From GCA-2720975 sp964469565 (GTDB lineage Bacteria > Planctomycetota > UBA1135 > GCA-002686595): 64,000 bases of DNA. The stretch spans positions 58,039 to 122,038 of the forward strand of contig CAYXZD010000013.1 of the NCBI GenBank assembly GCA_964469565.1, read 5' to 3'. Positions 8,972 to 19,218 of this stretch are shown here, piece after piece. The position numbers and the translations under genes are program-made. Within the stretch, counting starts at the first letter, position 1, and each line of letters starts with the position of its first letter. The notes beneath the pieces are model-generated. The model worked only from the letters and a program-made list of their open reading frames with translations, searched no databases and was not told the origin of the DNA.

Positions 8972-11905
8972 ATGCTGATCACCCTCACTCTCTTGGCTGT
9001 TGCTGGGGCCCAAGATTCAGGCGGCGTCCCCAACTTTGGCCGTGACGTCCAACCCCTGCTCGCCAAGCACTGTTTCCTGTGCCATGGCCCGGACGAGGGC
9101 ACACGCAAGGCCGACCTGCGTTTGGATTTGCCTGATATCGTTGATGATGGCCGGGGCATCATCGTGGCCGGTCACCCAGAGCAGAGTGAGCTGATCAGCC
9201 GTATCACGACCCATGCCGCCGGAGATCTCATGCCTCCTCCGGAAGAGAGCACTCTCGCTCCCGGCGAGATTGCGCTCATTGAACAGTGGATTGCTAACGG
9301 GGCGAAGTACGAGCGGCATTGGGCGTTCCAGGCAGTGGGTCACCCAACGCCGCCACCCCAGTCGGCCTGGGGCGATAATGCCATTGATGCCTTCGTCCAT
9401 GCTCAGTTGCGCGAAGCGGGGCTCCAACCACCCCCGCAGGCAGATCGCGCCACCCTGATACGCCGCTTGAGTTTTGATCTGTGCGGAATGCCCCCTACGC
9501 CGACAGAGATTGTGGACTTCGCCAATGATGACAGCCCACAAGCCTACGAGAACCTCGTAGACCGCCTCCTCGATTCCAGCGCCTATGCGGAACGAATGAC
9601 TCTTGCTTGGATGGATGCCGCACGTTATGGCGACACATCCGTTCATCATGCGGACGGCGTTAGAGATATGTGGCCTTGGCGTGATTGGGTGATTGCTGCC
9701 TATGACCAGAATATGCCCTTTGACCAATTCACCGTTGAACAACTAGCTGGTGACTTGTTTCCAGACCCAACTCACTCCCAACGTGTCGCGTCGGGTTTCC
9801 ACCGCAACTCTCCAACTTCAGATGAGGGCGGGGCCATCGATGAGGAGCTGCGCGTCAAGTACATGGTGGATCGCGTCCGCACCACGGGCAATGTCTGGCT
9901 TGGCCTGAGCATGGAATGCGGCCAGTGCCATGCACACAAATACGACCCGATTAGCCAAGAGGACTATTATCGGTTTTATGCGTTCTTCAACCAGAGCGTG
10001 GAGAAAGGATTTCAATCACGCAATGGGAACGCGGTACCGCGCATTCCAGCCCCCACCACCAAACAAGCCAACGAACAAGCGGCTCTCGAAACCCAACTCC
10101 AAGATGCAGAGGCGCACTTGGCGTGGGTGGCTCCACCACTAGACGAGCTTGAAGAGTGGTGCTCCAAGGCACGCGAGGAACAACTCCAACACCCCCTACC
10201 CGAGTTTGGCTCGTGGTATGGGTTGGGCCCCATTCATGGCCTACCGGGCAAATCCACCTTCGACACCGACCTAGGGCCTGAGGCAATCGAGTTCGACCCA
10301 ACCCAAGTCATTGCAGGCCAAACGTGGCAGATGCGGTCGGACGAAGATGGCAAGCTTCATAGATTCAACGATGTGGACAATTCCGCCATATACCTCACGC
10401 GAACCATCGACAGCGCAATGGACCAAAGCATTGAGCTTTCGTTTGGCAGTGATGACGGAATCATCGCCTGGGTGAATGGAGTGGAGATTCTCAGGAACAA
10501 CACTGGCCGCGCTGTAGCAGCTGACCAAGAGCTCGTGAGTATTGAACTCCCCAAGGGCACGAGCCGACTCTTGATCAAGATTGTCAATGAGGGGGGCCAC
10601 ACTGGGTATTACTTCAAGCTAAGGACTGGGCTGTACGGCGACAATGTCCGCCAAGCTCTAGCCCTGGAACCCCAAGAGCGCAGCGAGGTACAGCGTGGAG
10701 TCCTTTCAGATTACTTCACCCGAAACGTATGGCCTCCGGGGATTGAGCAATCTCAGACTGCGAATAGCGTGTCCGGCGAGCTGGCTGCACTCAAGAAGTC
10801 CTATACCACCGTCATGGTCATGAAGGATGTGGATACACCCCGAATGACCTACGTTCTCGAGCGCGGCCAGTACGACTCGCCGCGCAAAGACACTCCCCTT
10901 GACCCTGGAGTACTTGAAAACCTGTTGCCCATGCCAGACGGTGCGCCCGCCAATCGGATGGGGCTTGCGCAGTGGCTCGTACACCCCGAGCACCCACTGA
11001 CGGCACGGGTAGCAGTCAATCGTTATTGGGCCATGATCTTCGGGCGAGGGCTGGTGCGAACGGTCATGGATTTCGGCACCCAGGGGGATCGCCCAAGCCA
11101 CCCCGAGCTTCTCGATTGGCTGGCTCGGGACTTCATCGATCACGGGTTTGATGTAAAGCGCACGCTCAAACTCATCGCGATGAGCACCACCTACCGTCAA
11201 GCTTCCTTTGTTGATGCCACCCGACATCAACTCAGCACCGCTACCGATCCCGAAAACACGCTCCACTGGCACGCACCCCGTTTCCGCATGCCTGGCGAAT
11301 TCCTGCGCGACCAAGCCCTCGCGGTGAGCGGCACGCTTGTTGATCGAGTCGGTGGCCCTGGGGTGAAGCCCTACCAGCCTCCAGGCTTGTGGAACGAAGT
11401 GGCTCTCGATCGCAACCTGAAATTCAGCCAAGACCATGGTGAGAAGCTCTACCGCAAGTCGATGTACACCTACTGGAAGCGGTCTGCCCCCCACCCCGCC
11501 ATGGCGACCTTCGATACGCCAATCCGTGATACCTGTGTTGTACAACGCCAATGTACCAACACCCCAATGCAAGCCTTGGTCACGCTCAACGATGTTCAGT
11601 TTGTCGAGGCCGCGCGAAACCTTGCGCAGCGATTGTTGACCGAGCGCAGTGACCTCAACGAGCGCCTCGACCTTGGCTTTATTCTCTGCACCGCACACCC
11701 GGCTTCGGAGGTTGAACGCCGGGTCATGACCGAACTCTTGACTGCGCAGCGGGAAATCTACTCCAAGGATCCCGAAGCGGCTCTTGCCCTGTTGGCTCTC
11801 GGGGAAAGTCCGCGAGATGAGTCCCTCGATCCGGGCGAACACGCCAGTTGGGCCATCCTTGCGTCCATGCTCCTGAACCTCGACGAAACCCTCAACCGCG
11901 AATAG
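8972..11905 (+). CDS. Planctomycete-type cytochrome c/DUF1549/DUF1553 protein
   Basis: The 977-residue product begins with a short hydrophobic signal (MLITLTLLAVAGAQ). A planctomycete cytochrome c domain with heme motif CFLCH follows (LLAKHCFLCHGPDEG), then DUF1549 (around residues 140-360, including ECGQCHAHKYDPIS, a second CxxCH). A middle beta-rich insert (IAWVNGVEILRNNTG) and C-terminal DUF1553 (RMGLAQWLVHPEHPLTARV) complete it. These proteins are abundant in Planctomycetota and Verrucomicrobiota and are thought to take part in extracellular polysaccharide breakdown or electron transfer; their reactions are not established. The DUF1501 gene starts 2 bases after the stop, so the two form an operon. 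A TAGACT box lies 9 bases before the start codon. Confidence 0.92.
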   Translation: MLITLTLLAVAGAQDSGGVPNFGRDVQPLLAKHCFLCHGPDEGTRKADLRLDLPDIVDDGRGIIVAGHPEQSELISRITTHAAGDLMPPPEESTLAPGEIALIEQWIANGAKYERHWAFQAVGHPTPPPQSAWGDNAIDAFVHAQLREAGLQPPPQADRATLIRRLSFDLCGMPPTPTEIVDFANDDSPQAYENLVDRLLDSSAYAERMTLAWMDAARYGDTSVHHADGVRDMWPWRDWVIAAYDQNMPFDQFTVEQLAGDLFPDPTHSQRVASGFHRNSPTSDEGGAIDEELRVKYMVDRVRTTGNVWLGLSMECGQCHAHKYDPISQEDYYRFYAFFNQSVEKGFQSRNGNAVPRIPAPTTKQANEQAALETQLQDAEAHLAWVAPPLDELEEWCSKAREEQLQHPLPEFGSWYGLGPIHGLPGKSTFDTDLGPEAIEFDPTQVIAGQTWQMRSDEDGKLHRFNDVDNSAIYLTRTIDSAMDQSIELSFGSDDGIIAWVNGVEILRNNTGRAVAADQELVSIELPKGTSRLLIKIVNEGGHTGYYFKLRTGLYGDNVRQALALEPQERSEVQRGVLSDYFTRNVWPPGIEQSQTANSVSGELAALKKSYTTVMVMKDVDTPRMTYVLERGQYDSPRKDTPLDPGVLENLLPMPDGAPANRMGLAQWLVHPEHPLTARVAVNRYWAMIFGRGLVRTVMDFGTQGDRPSHPELLDWLARDFIDHGFDVKRTLKLIAMSTTYRQASFVDATRHQLSTATDPENTLHWHAPRFRMPGEFLRDQALAVSGTLVDRVGGPGVKPYQPPGLWNEVALDRNLKFSQDHGEKLYRKSMYTYWKRSAPHPAMATFDTPIRDTCVVQRQCTNTPMQALVTLNDVQFVEAARNLAQRLLTERSDLNERLDLGFILCTAHPASEVERRVMTELLTAQREIYSKDPEAALALLALGESPRDESLDPGEHASWAILASMLLNLDETLNRE

Positions 11906-11907
11906 TC

Positions 11908-13344
11908 ATGAACCCCCTTCAAGCACGAGGCCAACACCTTACGCGGCGCACCCTATTGCGCAATGGCGCCGGCGGGCTCGGTGCCCTTGCCCTCGGGGGC
12001 TTACTCGGGAAGGAAGCTCAGGCCGCCCCGAATAAGCACGGCCTGCCTCATTTCACACCCAAGGCCAAGCGTGTGATCTACCTCTTCATGAATGGGGCTC
12101 CCTCGCAGATGGACCTGTTCGACTACCACCCCAAGATGCGCGAGCACCATGGAATCGAACTACCTGATTCCATTCGCCAGGGCCAGCGTTTGACGACTAT
12201 GACGAGTGGTCAGAGCTCATTCCCCTGCGTGGCTCCCATGTTTCAGTTTGCCAAGTTTGGACAGCACCAAACGTGGGTCAGTGAACTCTTGCCGCACACC
12301 GCTGGAATTGTTGACAAGATTTCCATCATCAAGACCATGCACACCGAGGCCATCAACCATGACCCCGGCATCACATTTATCAACACCGGAAGCCAACAGC
12401 AGGGCAAGCCAAGCATGGGGGCCTGGCTCTCCTATGGTCTAGGGTCCATGAACCGCGACCTTCCCGACTATGTGGTCATGATTTCGCGGGGCAAGGGAAA
12501 CTTCCAGGCACTGTATTCACGCCTCTGGGGCTCGGGATTCCTGCCCTCCGAGCACCAGGGTGTGAAATTCCGCAGCGGCAAGGACGCCGTTCTGTACCTG
12601 TCCAATCCCGATGGCGTAGACCCTGCCACTCGGCGTCGCATGCTCGATGGACTTGCCGAAATCAATGCGGCCAAGTATGAGGAAACGCACGATGCCGAAA
12701 TCCAGGCACGGATCTCCCAGTATGAAATGGCGTACCGCATGCAGACTTCAGTCCCCGATCTCATGGACCTGTCTGACGAGCCCGACGAGACTTTTGAACT
12801 CTACGGAGAGGACGCACGCAAGCCGGGTACCTACGCGGCCAACTGTGTGATTGCCAGGCGTATGGCTGAACGCAACGTGCGCTTCATCCAACTCTTCCAC
12901 CGCGGTTGGGACCAACACGGGAATCTGCCCCGGGATATTCGCAGCCAATGCCTTGATACAGACCAAGCCAGCGCGGCACTCATTCATGACCTCGATCGGC
13001 GTGGAATGCTGGACGACACCTTGGTCATCTGGGGCGGGGAGTTTGGTCGCACGATCTATTCCCAAGGAACCCTCACGGCTGACAATCACGGCCGTGACCA
13101 CCACCCCCGTTGCTTTACCACCTGGCTTGCTGGTGCGGGTATCCGCCGGGGATACGAACACGGTGAAACAGATGAGTTCTCCTACAACATCGTGCGGGAT
13201 GGCGTCCACGTCAACGACCTCAACGCGACGATCATGAACCAGCTCGGTATCGATCATGAGCGCTTTACCTATCCCTATCAAGGACTCGACCAACGGCTCA
13301 CTGGGGTGGAGAATCCACGGGTCGTGAGCGAGCTGCTCGCATAG
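11908..13344 (+). CDS. Tat-exported DUF1501 family protein
   Basis: The product from ATG 11908 has a twin-arginine signal (RRTLLRNGAGGLGALALGG) and is about 478 residues long, normal for DUF1501. The domain belongs to the alkaline phosphatase/sulfatase superfamily; residues such as NHDPGITFINTG, HRGWDQHG, WGGEFGR and DNHGRDHHP are typical metal-site neighbourhoods of the family. It is translated immediately after the cytochrome/DUF1549/DUF1553 gene. This adjacency is one of the most characteristic gene pairs of planctomycetes and is good evidence for the host group. The substrate is unknown. Confidence 0.92.
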   Translation: MNPLQARGQHLTRRTLLRNGAGGLGALALGGLLGKEAQAAPNKHGLPHFTPKAKRVIYLFMNGAPSQMDLFDYHPKMREHHGIELPDSIRQGQRLTTMTSGQSSFPCVAPMFQFAKFGQHQTWVSELLPHTAGIVDKISIIKTMHTEAINHDPGITFINTGSQQQGKPSMGAWLSYGLGSMNRDLPDYVVMISRGKGNFQALYSRLWGSGFLPSEHQGVKFRSGKDAVLYLSNPDGVDPATRRRMLDGLAEINAAKYEETHDAEIQARISQYEMAYRMQTSVPDLMDLSDEPDETFELYGEDARKPGTYAANCVIARRMAERNVRFIQLFHRGWDQHGNLPRDIRSQCLDTDQASAALIHDLDRRGMLDDTLVIWGGEFGRTIYSQGTLTADNHGRDHHPRCFTTWLAGAGIRRGYEHGETDEFSYNIVRDGVHVNDLNATIMNQLGIDHERFTYPYQGLDQRLTGVENPRVVSELLA

Positions 13345-13507
13345 GGCAGAGTGACCGTGCCACGGAGGCGAGAATACAGCCTGCGCCGACTGGACACGCT
13401 AGTGCAAGTGCACGATTCTGCTCGAGCACGAAACTCTAGAATTGGATAGACCATTCGAACTCGTCCTTCCGGCAATTCCTCTCACCCATCTCACGAGATC
13501 AAGGCAC

Positions 13508-13852
13508 ATGAACGTACATTACTTAGAAATCGTCACCACAGAAGTGGAGTCCACCTGCCACGCGCTCACCGCATTACACGGAGCGACATTTGAGGACCCT
13601 AACCCTAGCTTGGGGAATGCCCGTGTCGCATCCCTGGGCACCGGCGGGCGAATCGGGGTGCGCGCGCCCATGCATGCTGATGAATTACCCACCGTTCGGC
13701 CTTATTTGCTCGTGGAAGACATCCATGCGGCCATTCAAGAAGCTGAATCCTGTGGTGCGGAGGTTCTGCATCCACCCTTAGAGATTCCTGGACAGGGAGC
13801 CTTTGCCATCTTCGCCATTGGCGAAGTGCACCACGGACTTTGGCAAAACTGA
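13508..13852 (+). CDS. VOC (glyoxalase/bleomycin-resistance fold) family protein
   Basis: From ATG 13508 the 114-residue product starts MNVHYLEIVTTEVESTCHAL and ends EVHHGLWQN. The two beta-alpha-beta-beta-beta halves, with VHYLEIV at the start and YLLVEDIHAAIQEAESCGAEVLHPP in the second half, are the hallmark of a small VOC-fold protein. Metal ligands are not fully clear, so dioxygenase, lyase or binding roles are all possible. It is convergent with the NRPS-like gene, with 13 bases between the stop codons. Confidence 0.8.
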   Translation: MNVHYLEIVTTEVESTCHALTALHGATFEDPNPSLGNARVASLGTGGRIGVRAPMHADELPTVRPYLLVEDIHAAIQEAESCGAEVLHPPLEIPGQGAFAIFAIGEVHHGLWQN

Positions 13853-13865
13853 CTGAAGTCCTAAC

Positions 13866-16601
13866 TCAGCCCAATCGCTGATCGAGTTCATCCACGAGCT
13901 CTTGGACATAGGGCTCAGTGAGGAAGGACTCATGGTGCCCGCGAATGGTCAGGCACGTCGGAGCTTGGCTGCAGAATCCCTCCCAGCCCATGCTTCCTCT
14001 GCGTGGGTCACGCAGGGACTGAGCGAGTGAGCGCACGACAATGCATTCACCATCCCATTGTCCTGGCCTGTGTGCGAGTGTGGCCTGATAGCGGATCTTG
14101 AAACCTTGCTCAAAGGCTGAACTGAGGCCACTTCGCCCGAAATACGTGCCCAGGTTTGGCGAGCTCCCGTCCCCGTGAAGGCCCCGTTTTTCAACCAGCC
14201 AGCCCTTTATGCGGGTGAGCAAGGCAGAGAGTTCAAACTCGAATAAGTCATACCAGATCCAGTAGGGCAGGTTTCTCAGGCGATCCCGCCACAGCTGAAC
14301 CCGATGGGGCGGCCGGGACAACTGCACGGTAGGAACCGGGGCATCCAGTAGCATGATGAACCGTACAGGGCAGCGCCGGTTGACGAGTTGAATCGCCAAT
14401 TCCTGGGCGACAAGACCTCCCCAAGAAAAGCCCACCAGGACGAGCGGCGTGCTACCAAAACGCTCTTGAAGCTCGTCTGCATAACGGCTAGCGATGGCAG
14501 GAATGGTGTATTCAAGAGGCCCCCCCGCACCCGTAGGAATCGCATTGAGCAGATAGAATGCGTTGTTCGATTGAGTAAGACGGCCTAGGTTCAGGAGTGA
14601 CTCACTCAAGCCCGTGATGGCCGGCAAGAGCACGACTGGCGAGGCGCTGCCGTCCCCGATGGATTCTCGAACCTGTATGAGAAAGCCCTGCTGCCGCGAT
14701 TCATCCATGGCCAGCGTGGTGAGCGCAGCAGGAGTCGGGTGTGAAAGCAATTCTGGATGCCCAATCTGGACTCCCAACCTGCGCTGAATCGAAGCCAGTA
14801 GGTCGAGGGCCATCAGAGAATCGCCCCCTGCGAAAAAGAAATCCGTGTCAGCACCAACCTCTTTGACACCCAAGCATTCCGCAAAGGCGGCTTCAAGCAA
14901 GTCCTGGGTCTCTCCTTTATCACGGGTCTCCGTTGAGTGTGTTCGACGCTCGCCTAGCCCTTCCTGGGCCGGAGTCAACTGCGAAGCGATGGCTGAACGA
15001 TCCACCTTCCCATTCGCATTGATCGGTAAGGAATCAAGCATCAACAGAACACTCGGTATAGCGTGCTTGGGAAGGCGCTCGGCAAGTTGCTCTCGCAGGT
15101 GAGGCATGCTCGGCATGGCCTCAGCAGGGACACTCGGAGTGATGACTGCTCCCAAGACGGGCGAACTTCCCACTCCTGAGGTCAACATGGCTGCCGATGA
15201 TTCCACGTACGGCAACTCTCTCAACACGCCTTCCACCTCCTGAAGGTCGACCCGATGGCCGCGCACTTTGACAAGGCTGTCCAGCCGGCCCAATGGAAAA
15301 ACCCTACCCTTGGCATCGATGTGGCCCCGGTCCCCCGTGTGAAAGTTCACCAGCCCTTCGCCGCTTGCCCGAAAACGATCAATTGTCCTCTCTGGATCCC
15401 CTTCGTAACCCTCCGCAAGTGAATCGGACCGGACCACTAGTTCACCCTCCGGGCTCACTCGGATTTCCCTGCCAAGCACAGGGTAGCCCACGGGCACAGG
15501 ATCTCCATCCGGCCAGGGGCCCTTCAGAAAGAGTTGGGCATAGGTGCGAGTCTCCGTTGCCGCCATCGCGTTCTGAAGGGTGCAACCCGCATCAAAGAGC
15601 GGCTTGGCCGCGCTGAGATCCGACGCCAACAGGGGCTCGCCTCCAACACAGAGCAGGCGCAAATCGGGAAGCAATCCATCCCCACCCGTCAGCTCGGGTA
15701 GGTGGGTCAACCAGCTCCGTAGGGTAGAGGTCGATTGATTGGAGATTGAGATTTTTCTGCGCCTCAGCCATTTTGGAAGTGCCCCCACACCTGCTTTGCG
15801 CAGATTCAAAAAATGCAAGCTAGCGCCGCTCACAAGGGCCGCAAAGGTTGGAGCCAGGGCAGCACTGAATGCAGGCGAGAAGAGAAGATCGAGCCGATCC
15901 TCAGATCCAATCGAGAGGTCATTCACCTGGCGGCAGGTATCGAACGAGAGCATCGTATGTTGGATGCGAACGGACACTGGTTCGCCGGTAGAACCCGATG
16001 TCTGAAAGATGCAAGCAAGATCCTCTGGGTGGATTCCCGGCAGATCCTCCGAAGACTGTGACGATGAATCCAAATCCGCCAGATCCAGCGGCAGCAGTCC
16101 GATTCCAGAATCCGCTACTAGATCTTGAGCCAATTCCGTCAGGCTGGGATCCACAAGCATGCAGCCCACGCCGCTTCGCAACATGGCCGAACACAGGCGC
16201 TCGTGGGGTTCATCTGGATCTAATGGACAGAACGCCGATCCCGCTCGCAAGATGGCGAGGGCTCCCAGCACATAGCCCGTATCCGGATGGGACAAGATTG
16301 CGATTCGTTTCCGTTCAACCGGGCTGAGCCGAGTGATTGCCAGAGCAAGGGCCCGGGAGCGCAAATGAAGCTCTTTGTATGTGAGCGTTGTTGAGCCCTC
16401 AAGAGCCAGTGCATTCGGATGTTGGGCTACACGCCGGTCGAATAGCTCCGTCATCGGCACTACAAAGTCCGCCTCTTCAAAAGGCTCGAATGCGTGACCG
16501 ACTGGGGGGGGTGGAAGCGCCTCCTCAGGATCTGAACAGGGGTAGGGTCTCACGCTAGGAAGTAGCCGGGGGTGCAGGGCGAACCCAAGCCTGGTCTTCA
16601 A
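13866..16601 (-). CDS. Single-module NRPS-like enzyme: adenylation, carrier, thioesterase
   Basis: This 911-residue protein has three recognisable domains. The adenylation domain (about 45-550) shows IFQTSGSTGEPVSVR (core A3, lacking the usual lysine), HTGDRGHIDAKGRVFPLGRLD (A7) and a C-terminal LPINANGKVDRSAI with the catalytic lysine (A10). A carrier domain follows with the phosphopantetheine serine in FFFAGGDSLMALDLL. The thioesterase (about 660-911) has the GFSWGG nucleophile elbow and a late IRGHHESF histidine. There is no condensation domain, so it would activate, load and release one acid or transfer it to an external acceptor. It overlaps the upstream GNAT gene by 47 bases, so the acyltransferase may use or accept its product. 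No phosphopantetheinyl transferase is seen nearby. Confidence 0.88.
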   Translation of the reverse strand: MKTRLGFALHPRLLPSVRPYPCSDPEEALPPPPVGHAFEPFEEADFVVPMTELFDRRVAQHPNALALEGSTTLTYKELHLRSRALALAITRLSPVERKRIAILSHPDTGYVLGALAILRAGSAFCPLDPDEPHERLCSAMLRSGVGCMLVDPSLTELAQDLVADSGIGLLPLDLADLDSSSQSSEDLPGIHPEDLACIFQTSGSTGEPVSVRIQHTMLSFDTCRQVNDLSIGSEDRLDLLFSPAFSAALAPTFAALVSGASLHFLNLRKAGVGALPKWLRRRKISISNQSTSTLRSWLTHLPELTGGDGLLPDLRLLCVGGEPLLASDLSAAKPLFDAGCTLQNAMAATETRTYAQLFLKGPWPDGDPVPVGYPVLGREIRVSPEGELVVRSDSLAEGYEGDPERTIDRFRASGEGLVNFHTGDRGHIDAKGRVFPLGRLDSLVKVRGHRVDLQEVEGVLRELPYVESSAAMLTSGVGSSPVLGAVITPSVPAEAMPSMPHLREQLAERLPKHAIPSVLLMLDSLPINANGKVDRSAIASQLTPAQEGLGERRTHSTETRDKGETQDLLEAAFAECLGVKEVGADTDFFFAGGDSLMALDLLASIQRRLGVQIGHPELLSHPTPAALTTLAMDESRQQGFLIQVRESIGDGSASPVVLLPAITGLSESLLNLGRLTQSNNAFYLLNAIPTGAGGPLEYTIPAIASRYADELQERFGSTPLVLVGFSWGGLVAQELAIQLVNRRCPVRFIMLLDAPVPTVQLSRPPHRVQLWRDRLRNLPYWIWYDLFEFELSALLTRIKGWLVEKRGLHGDGSSPNLGTYFGRSGLSSAFEQGFKIRYQATLAHRPGQWDGECIVVRSLAQSLRDPRRGSMGWEGFCSQAPTCLTIRGHHESFLTEPYVQELVDELDQRLG

Positions 16602-17352
16602 ACGCCAGCTGCAGTCCGTTGTCCATCATATTGCTCTGGCTCTCACCGCCAGAGTGAGCCCAAGAAACAACTTGCCGAGCCCCTCGTGCCTGGGCTGTAC
16701 GAATCCGATGCTGGATGAGCGCACGATGACACCCATTTCGACGCAGACCAGGCAAGGTGGCACCGCCGCAGAGAAACGCATCAGCCCCCACTGTAAACAT
16801 CATTCCAATCCCAGCGGCGACTCCATCCACTTCACCAATCCAAAACTCTAAACCTTCTAGGCCAAATAAAAGGTGCATATTGGCCCTGGCTTCCTCAAAG
16901 GCCGCCTCGGGTGCTCCAAATCCACGAAGATAGATATCCAGGACAGCCTCCCTGTCTTCCTGCATAGGGCTGCGCAAGCTGATTCCAGACGTAGGCCCTT
17001 CGATGCTCCTAGTGTGGTTCTCTAGGTCGAGGGCGAGACGTGCGTACCGTGGCCCCGGCTGGAAACCCCTCGCGGTGAGTTCAATTGCAGAGTCCGATAG
17101 GTCAACTCCTGCAGCCGGCACAAGCTCGATGGGGTGGGTTGTTCCTCGATAAAACTCTTCGACCTCATCGAGAAACGGGCGAACGGAAACGGTCTCAAGT
17201 CCACAGTGATAGACCCTGTTGAAGTAGCCTACCTCGTCAAACCGCAAGGCCTGAGCCTGGCCAATCGAACGAATGCGGATCCTGTCGAGATCGCCCCTCA
17301 GGCGAAACCGCTCGAGGCGCAACCGATCGTATGTGCAAAAAAGGCCGAGCAT
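16555..17352 (-). CDS. GNAT-like acetyltransferase coupled to the NRPS-like gene
   Basis: The 265-residue protein has a GNAT-type second half: ISLRSPMQEDREAVLDIYLRGFG, a glycine-rich cofactor loop region (GGATLPGLRRNGCHRALIQHRI), then ARQVVSWAHSGGESQSNMMDNGLQLAFEDQAWV, the typical end of the fold. The first 120 residues resemble a degenerate GNAT half, as in tandem-GNAT proteins. Its 3' end overlaps the start of the NRPS-like gene by 47 bases on the same strand, which suggests translational coupling and a shared pathway. The acyl donor and acceptor are unknown; an acyl group from the adjacent carrier protein is one possibility. Confidence 0.75.
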   Translation of the reverse strand: MLGLFCTYDRLRLERFRLRGDLDRIRIRSIGQAQALRFDEVGYFNRVYHCGLETVSVRPFLDEVEEFYRGTTHPIELVPAAGVDLSDSAIELTARGFQPGPRYARLALDLENHTRSIEGPTSGISLRSPMQEDREAVLDIYLRGFGAPEAAFEEARANMHLLFGLEGLEFWIGEVDGVAAGIGMMFTVGADAFLCGGATLPGLRRNGCHRALIQHRIRTAQARGARQVVSWAHSGGESQSNMMDNGLQLAFEDQAWVRPAPPATS

Positions 17353-17514
17353 GGATTAGGCAGGACAAGGAACACTTAGAGCCCACATTACTTTGCTTCC
17401 TGCTCTTCGCCGATGCTTGTAGAAGGGGTGAAACAACCGTTCCCGGCGATCTCGATTCGAATCACTCGCCTCTCGCAGGGGCATCCCTTATTGATAGAGG
17501 AAGGAGCCCTTGAC

Positions 17515-17925
17515 TCAGACTGACTCCCTGCGCCTCAGTTCCAATCTCCCTGCCCACCATGCGACAACGAGGTAGAGGGGGAGCTCAACAACAAGCCAGG
17601 CGGGGCCATCAATCATCACCATGCTCGTGATTCCCCCAGCAAGGGAAACGGCCCCCACAATCATGGCCAACGCCATGACTCTCGATTCCCCGAAGCGTGC
17701 CGCAACCCACCCGCCCACAAATGCCTGGCCGAGATGAGCGACGATAACAACAAGGAACGCCGCAAATGGCAATGTTGCCACGTACGCATTCATTTCCTCC
17801 GGAACATCCATATTCAGACCCTCCGGTACGGGGAACAGAACCCGAGCGTTGAGAGTGATGATCGCCATGTTCACACCCATCCCCACGGTGAGGCCGACAA
17901 GAACTGCAACAATGTTTCTGATCAT
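17515..17925 (-). CDS. Small integral membrane protein, about four transmembrane segments
   Basis: The 136-residue protein starts MIRNIVAVLVGLTVGMGVNMAII and has four hydrophobic stretches: the N-terminal one, LPFAAFLVVIVAHLGQAFVGG, VMALAMIVGAVSLAGGITSMV and AWLVVELPLYLVVAWWAG. It resembles short uncharacterised inner-membrane proteins common in environmental bacteria. It lies alone between the GNAT gene and the IS3 remnant. No function is assigned. Confidence 0.7.
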   Translation of the reverse strand: MIRNIVAVLVGLTVGMGVNMAIITLNARVLFPVPEGLNMDVPEEMNAYVATLPFAAFLVVIVAHLGQAFVGGWVAARFGESRVMALAMIVGAVSLAGGITSMVMIDGPAWLVVELPLYLVVAWWAGRLELRRRESV

Positions 17926-18109
17926 GATTCGTATCTTCGCACAATGGCTAGTCCGTGTGTCCTAGAATCCCGCCCTGTTCTAAGAACACCACACACATAC
18001 GCCACTCTCATGTGGATGCCGCGCTGACGCCTGGCCTTTTCAAGGCCCCGCAAACATCCTTTCCCCATGTCAATTCCCACTCCATCCATCGTGCCGGCCC
18101 TGAATTGAA

Positions 18110-19000
18110 TCGCCGATGAGTGCTTGAGCGCGAAAACACCTCGCTCAAGCGCCCCGTGGTGGACCTGTCCTAGGACAACAGAACCTTGAACGCCATCACA
18201 TAGTGAATCATCTGAGCCCGGTGGATCAAACGGCAAGCTGCCGCCTGGTCGGGCAACACCGATCCACTCAGTGCGGGCTCGTCGAGTGCCCCGCCCAGGA
18301 TGCTCGTCTCTTGGCGGACATGCGGTGCCTCGCCGCGCCCACCCGCGCCTCGGCTATCGCCGCATCCACCAGCTGCTTCTGCTGATGGGCTGGTCGATCA
18401 ACCATAAGCGCGTGCAGCGCATGTGGAGGGGTGAGGGCATGCGCGTGCTGTACAGGCGTGTAAAACAGCCCCAAATTGGCGATTCCGCGAATCACTGCAC
18501 CCGTCGCAAGGCTGAGCGAAAGAACCACGTCTAGACGTACGACTTCGTCTTTGATCGATTGGAAGACATCAGGCCAGTCAAGATCAGAACCACCGTGGAC
18601 GAGTATACGCGGGAGTACTGTGCTTGCACTTGGCCCGGTCCATCACGGCACAAGTTCGAGTAGGACGCCTCGTCAGAGTTCATGTTCGAACGCGGCGCAC
18701 TGCAGCGCTTGTGAACGGACAACGGGCCAGAATCCGTGGCCAAGGCCGTCCGGTCGTGACTCGCATCAATCGGCACCAGGAACCCATTCATCAAGCCTTG
18801 CTCCCCTTGGGCAAACGGTACCATCGAGTCCTGCTGGCAGCCGTTTGAGGGACGAACTTCTGAACGGGGAGTTATTCCCGCGCTCGTCCGAGACCCGCTA
18901 CCTAACGGAGACTTGGCGCTCGCAGGACGTTGAGAAGAGGCCCCACAGCAACCTGGCCTACCCCGACCCCCTCGGAGTTCGAGGCCGGCTGCTCGCCCTT
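18110..19000 (+). pseudogene. Degraded IS3-family transposase (orfA tail plus orfB), multiply disrupted
   Basis: Frame-by-frame reading recovers pieces of an IS3-family transposase in order. First is an orfA C-terminus (ERENTSLKRPVVDLS, then a stop). Then come orfB segments: CRLVGQHRSTQ, YRRIHQLLLLMGWSINHKRV, a DDE-domain start YDFVFDRLEDIRPVKIRTTV after an in-frame TAG at 18532, TDNGPE, SPWANGTIESCW, and finally RDELLNGELFP and RPHSNLAYPDPLG in another frame. The order and spacing match IS3 elements, probably the IS407/IS51-like subgroup. Several stops and at least one frameshift show it is dead. No terminal inverted repeats were identified with confidence. It marks the left boundary of the phosphorothioation defence island. 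Confidence 0.85.
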
Positions 19001-19218
19001 AGGGATCGGCTTCGCTCCATATCCGTGAGCGCAGCCCGCGATCCTTCCTGGCACTCCTAGATGCTTCAACACATCATGAATCCCAACTCTCACTGGCCCT
19101 GGTCGCGTTCGTGGGTGCATCCCGAACTTGTTGCTCAAGGTTTGCCAACAGCGTAGCCCACAAGGCTTAGTGACTCTGTCTGCACGAATCCACTTGCATC
19201 TGCTAGACTGCGCACCCA

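Noticed and set aside
10706..11842. 378-codon minus-strand open frame inside the DUF1549/1553 gene
   Set aside because: It is a long antisense shadow; the plus-strand frame has heme motifs and family domains, the minus frame none.
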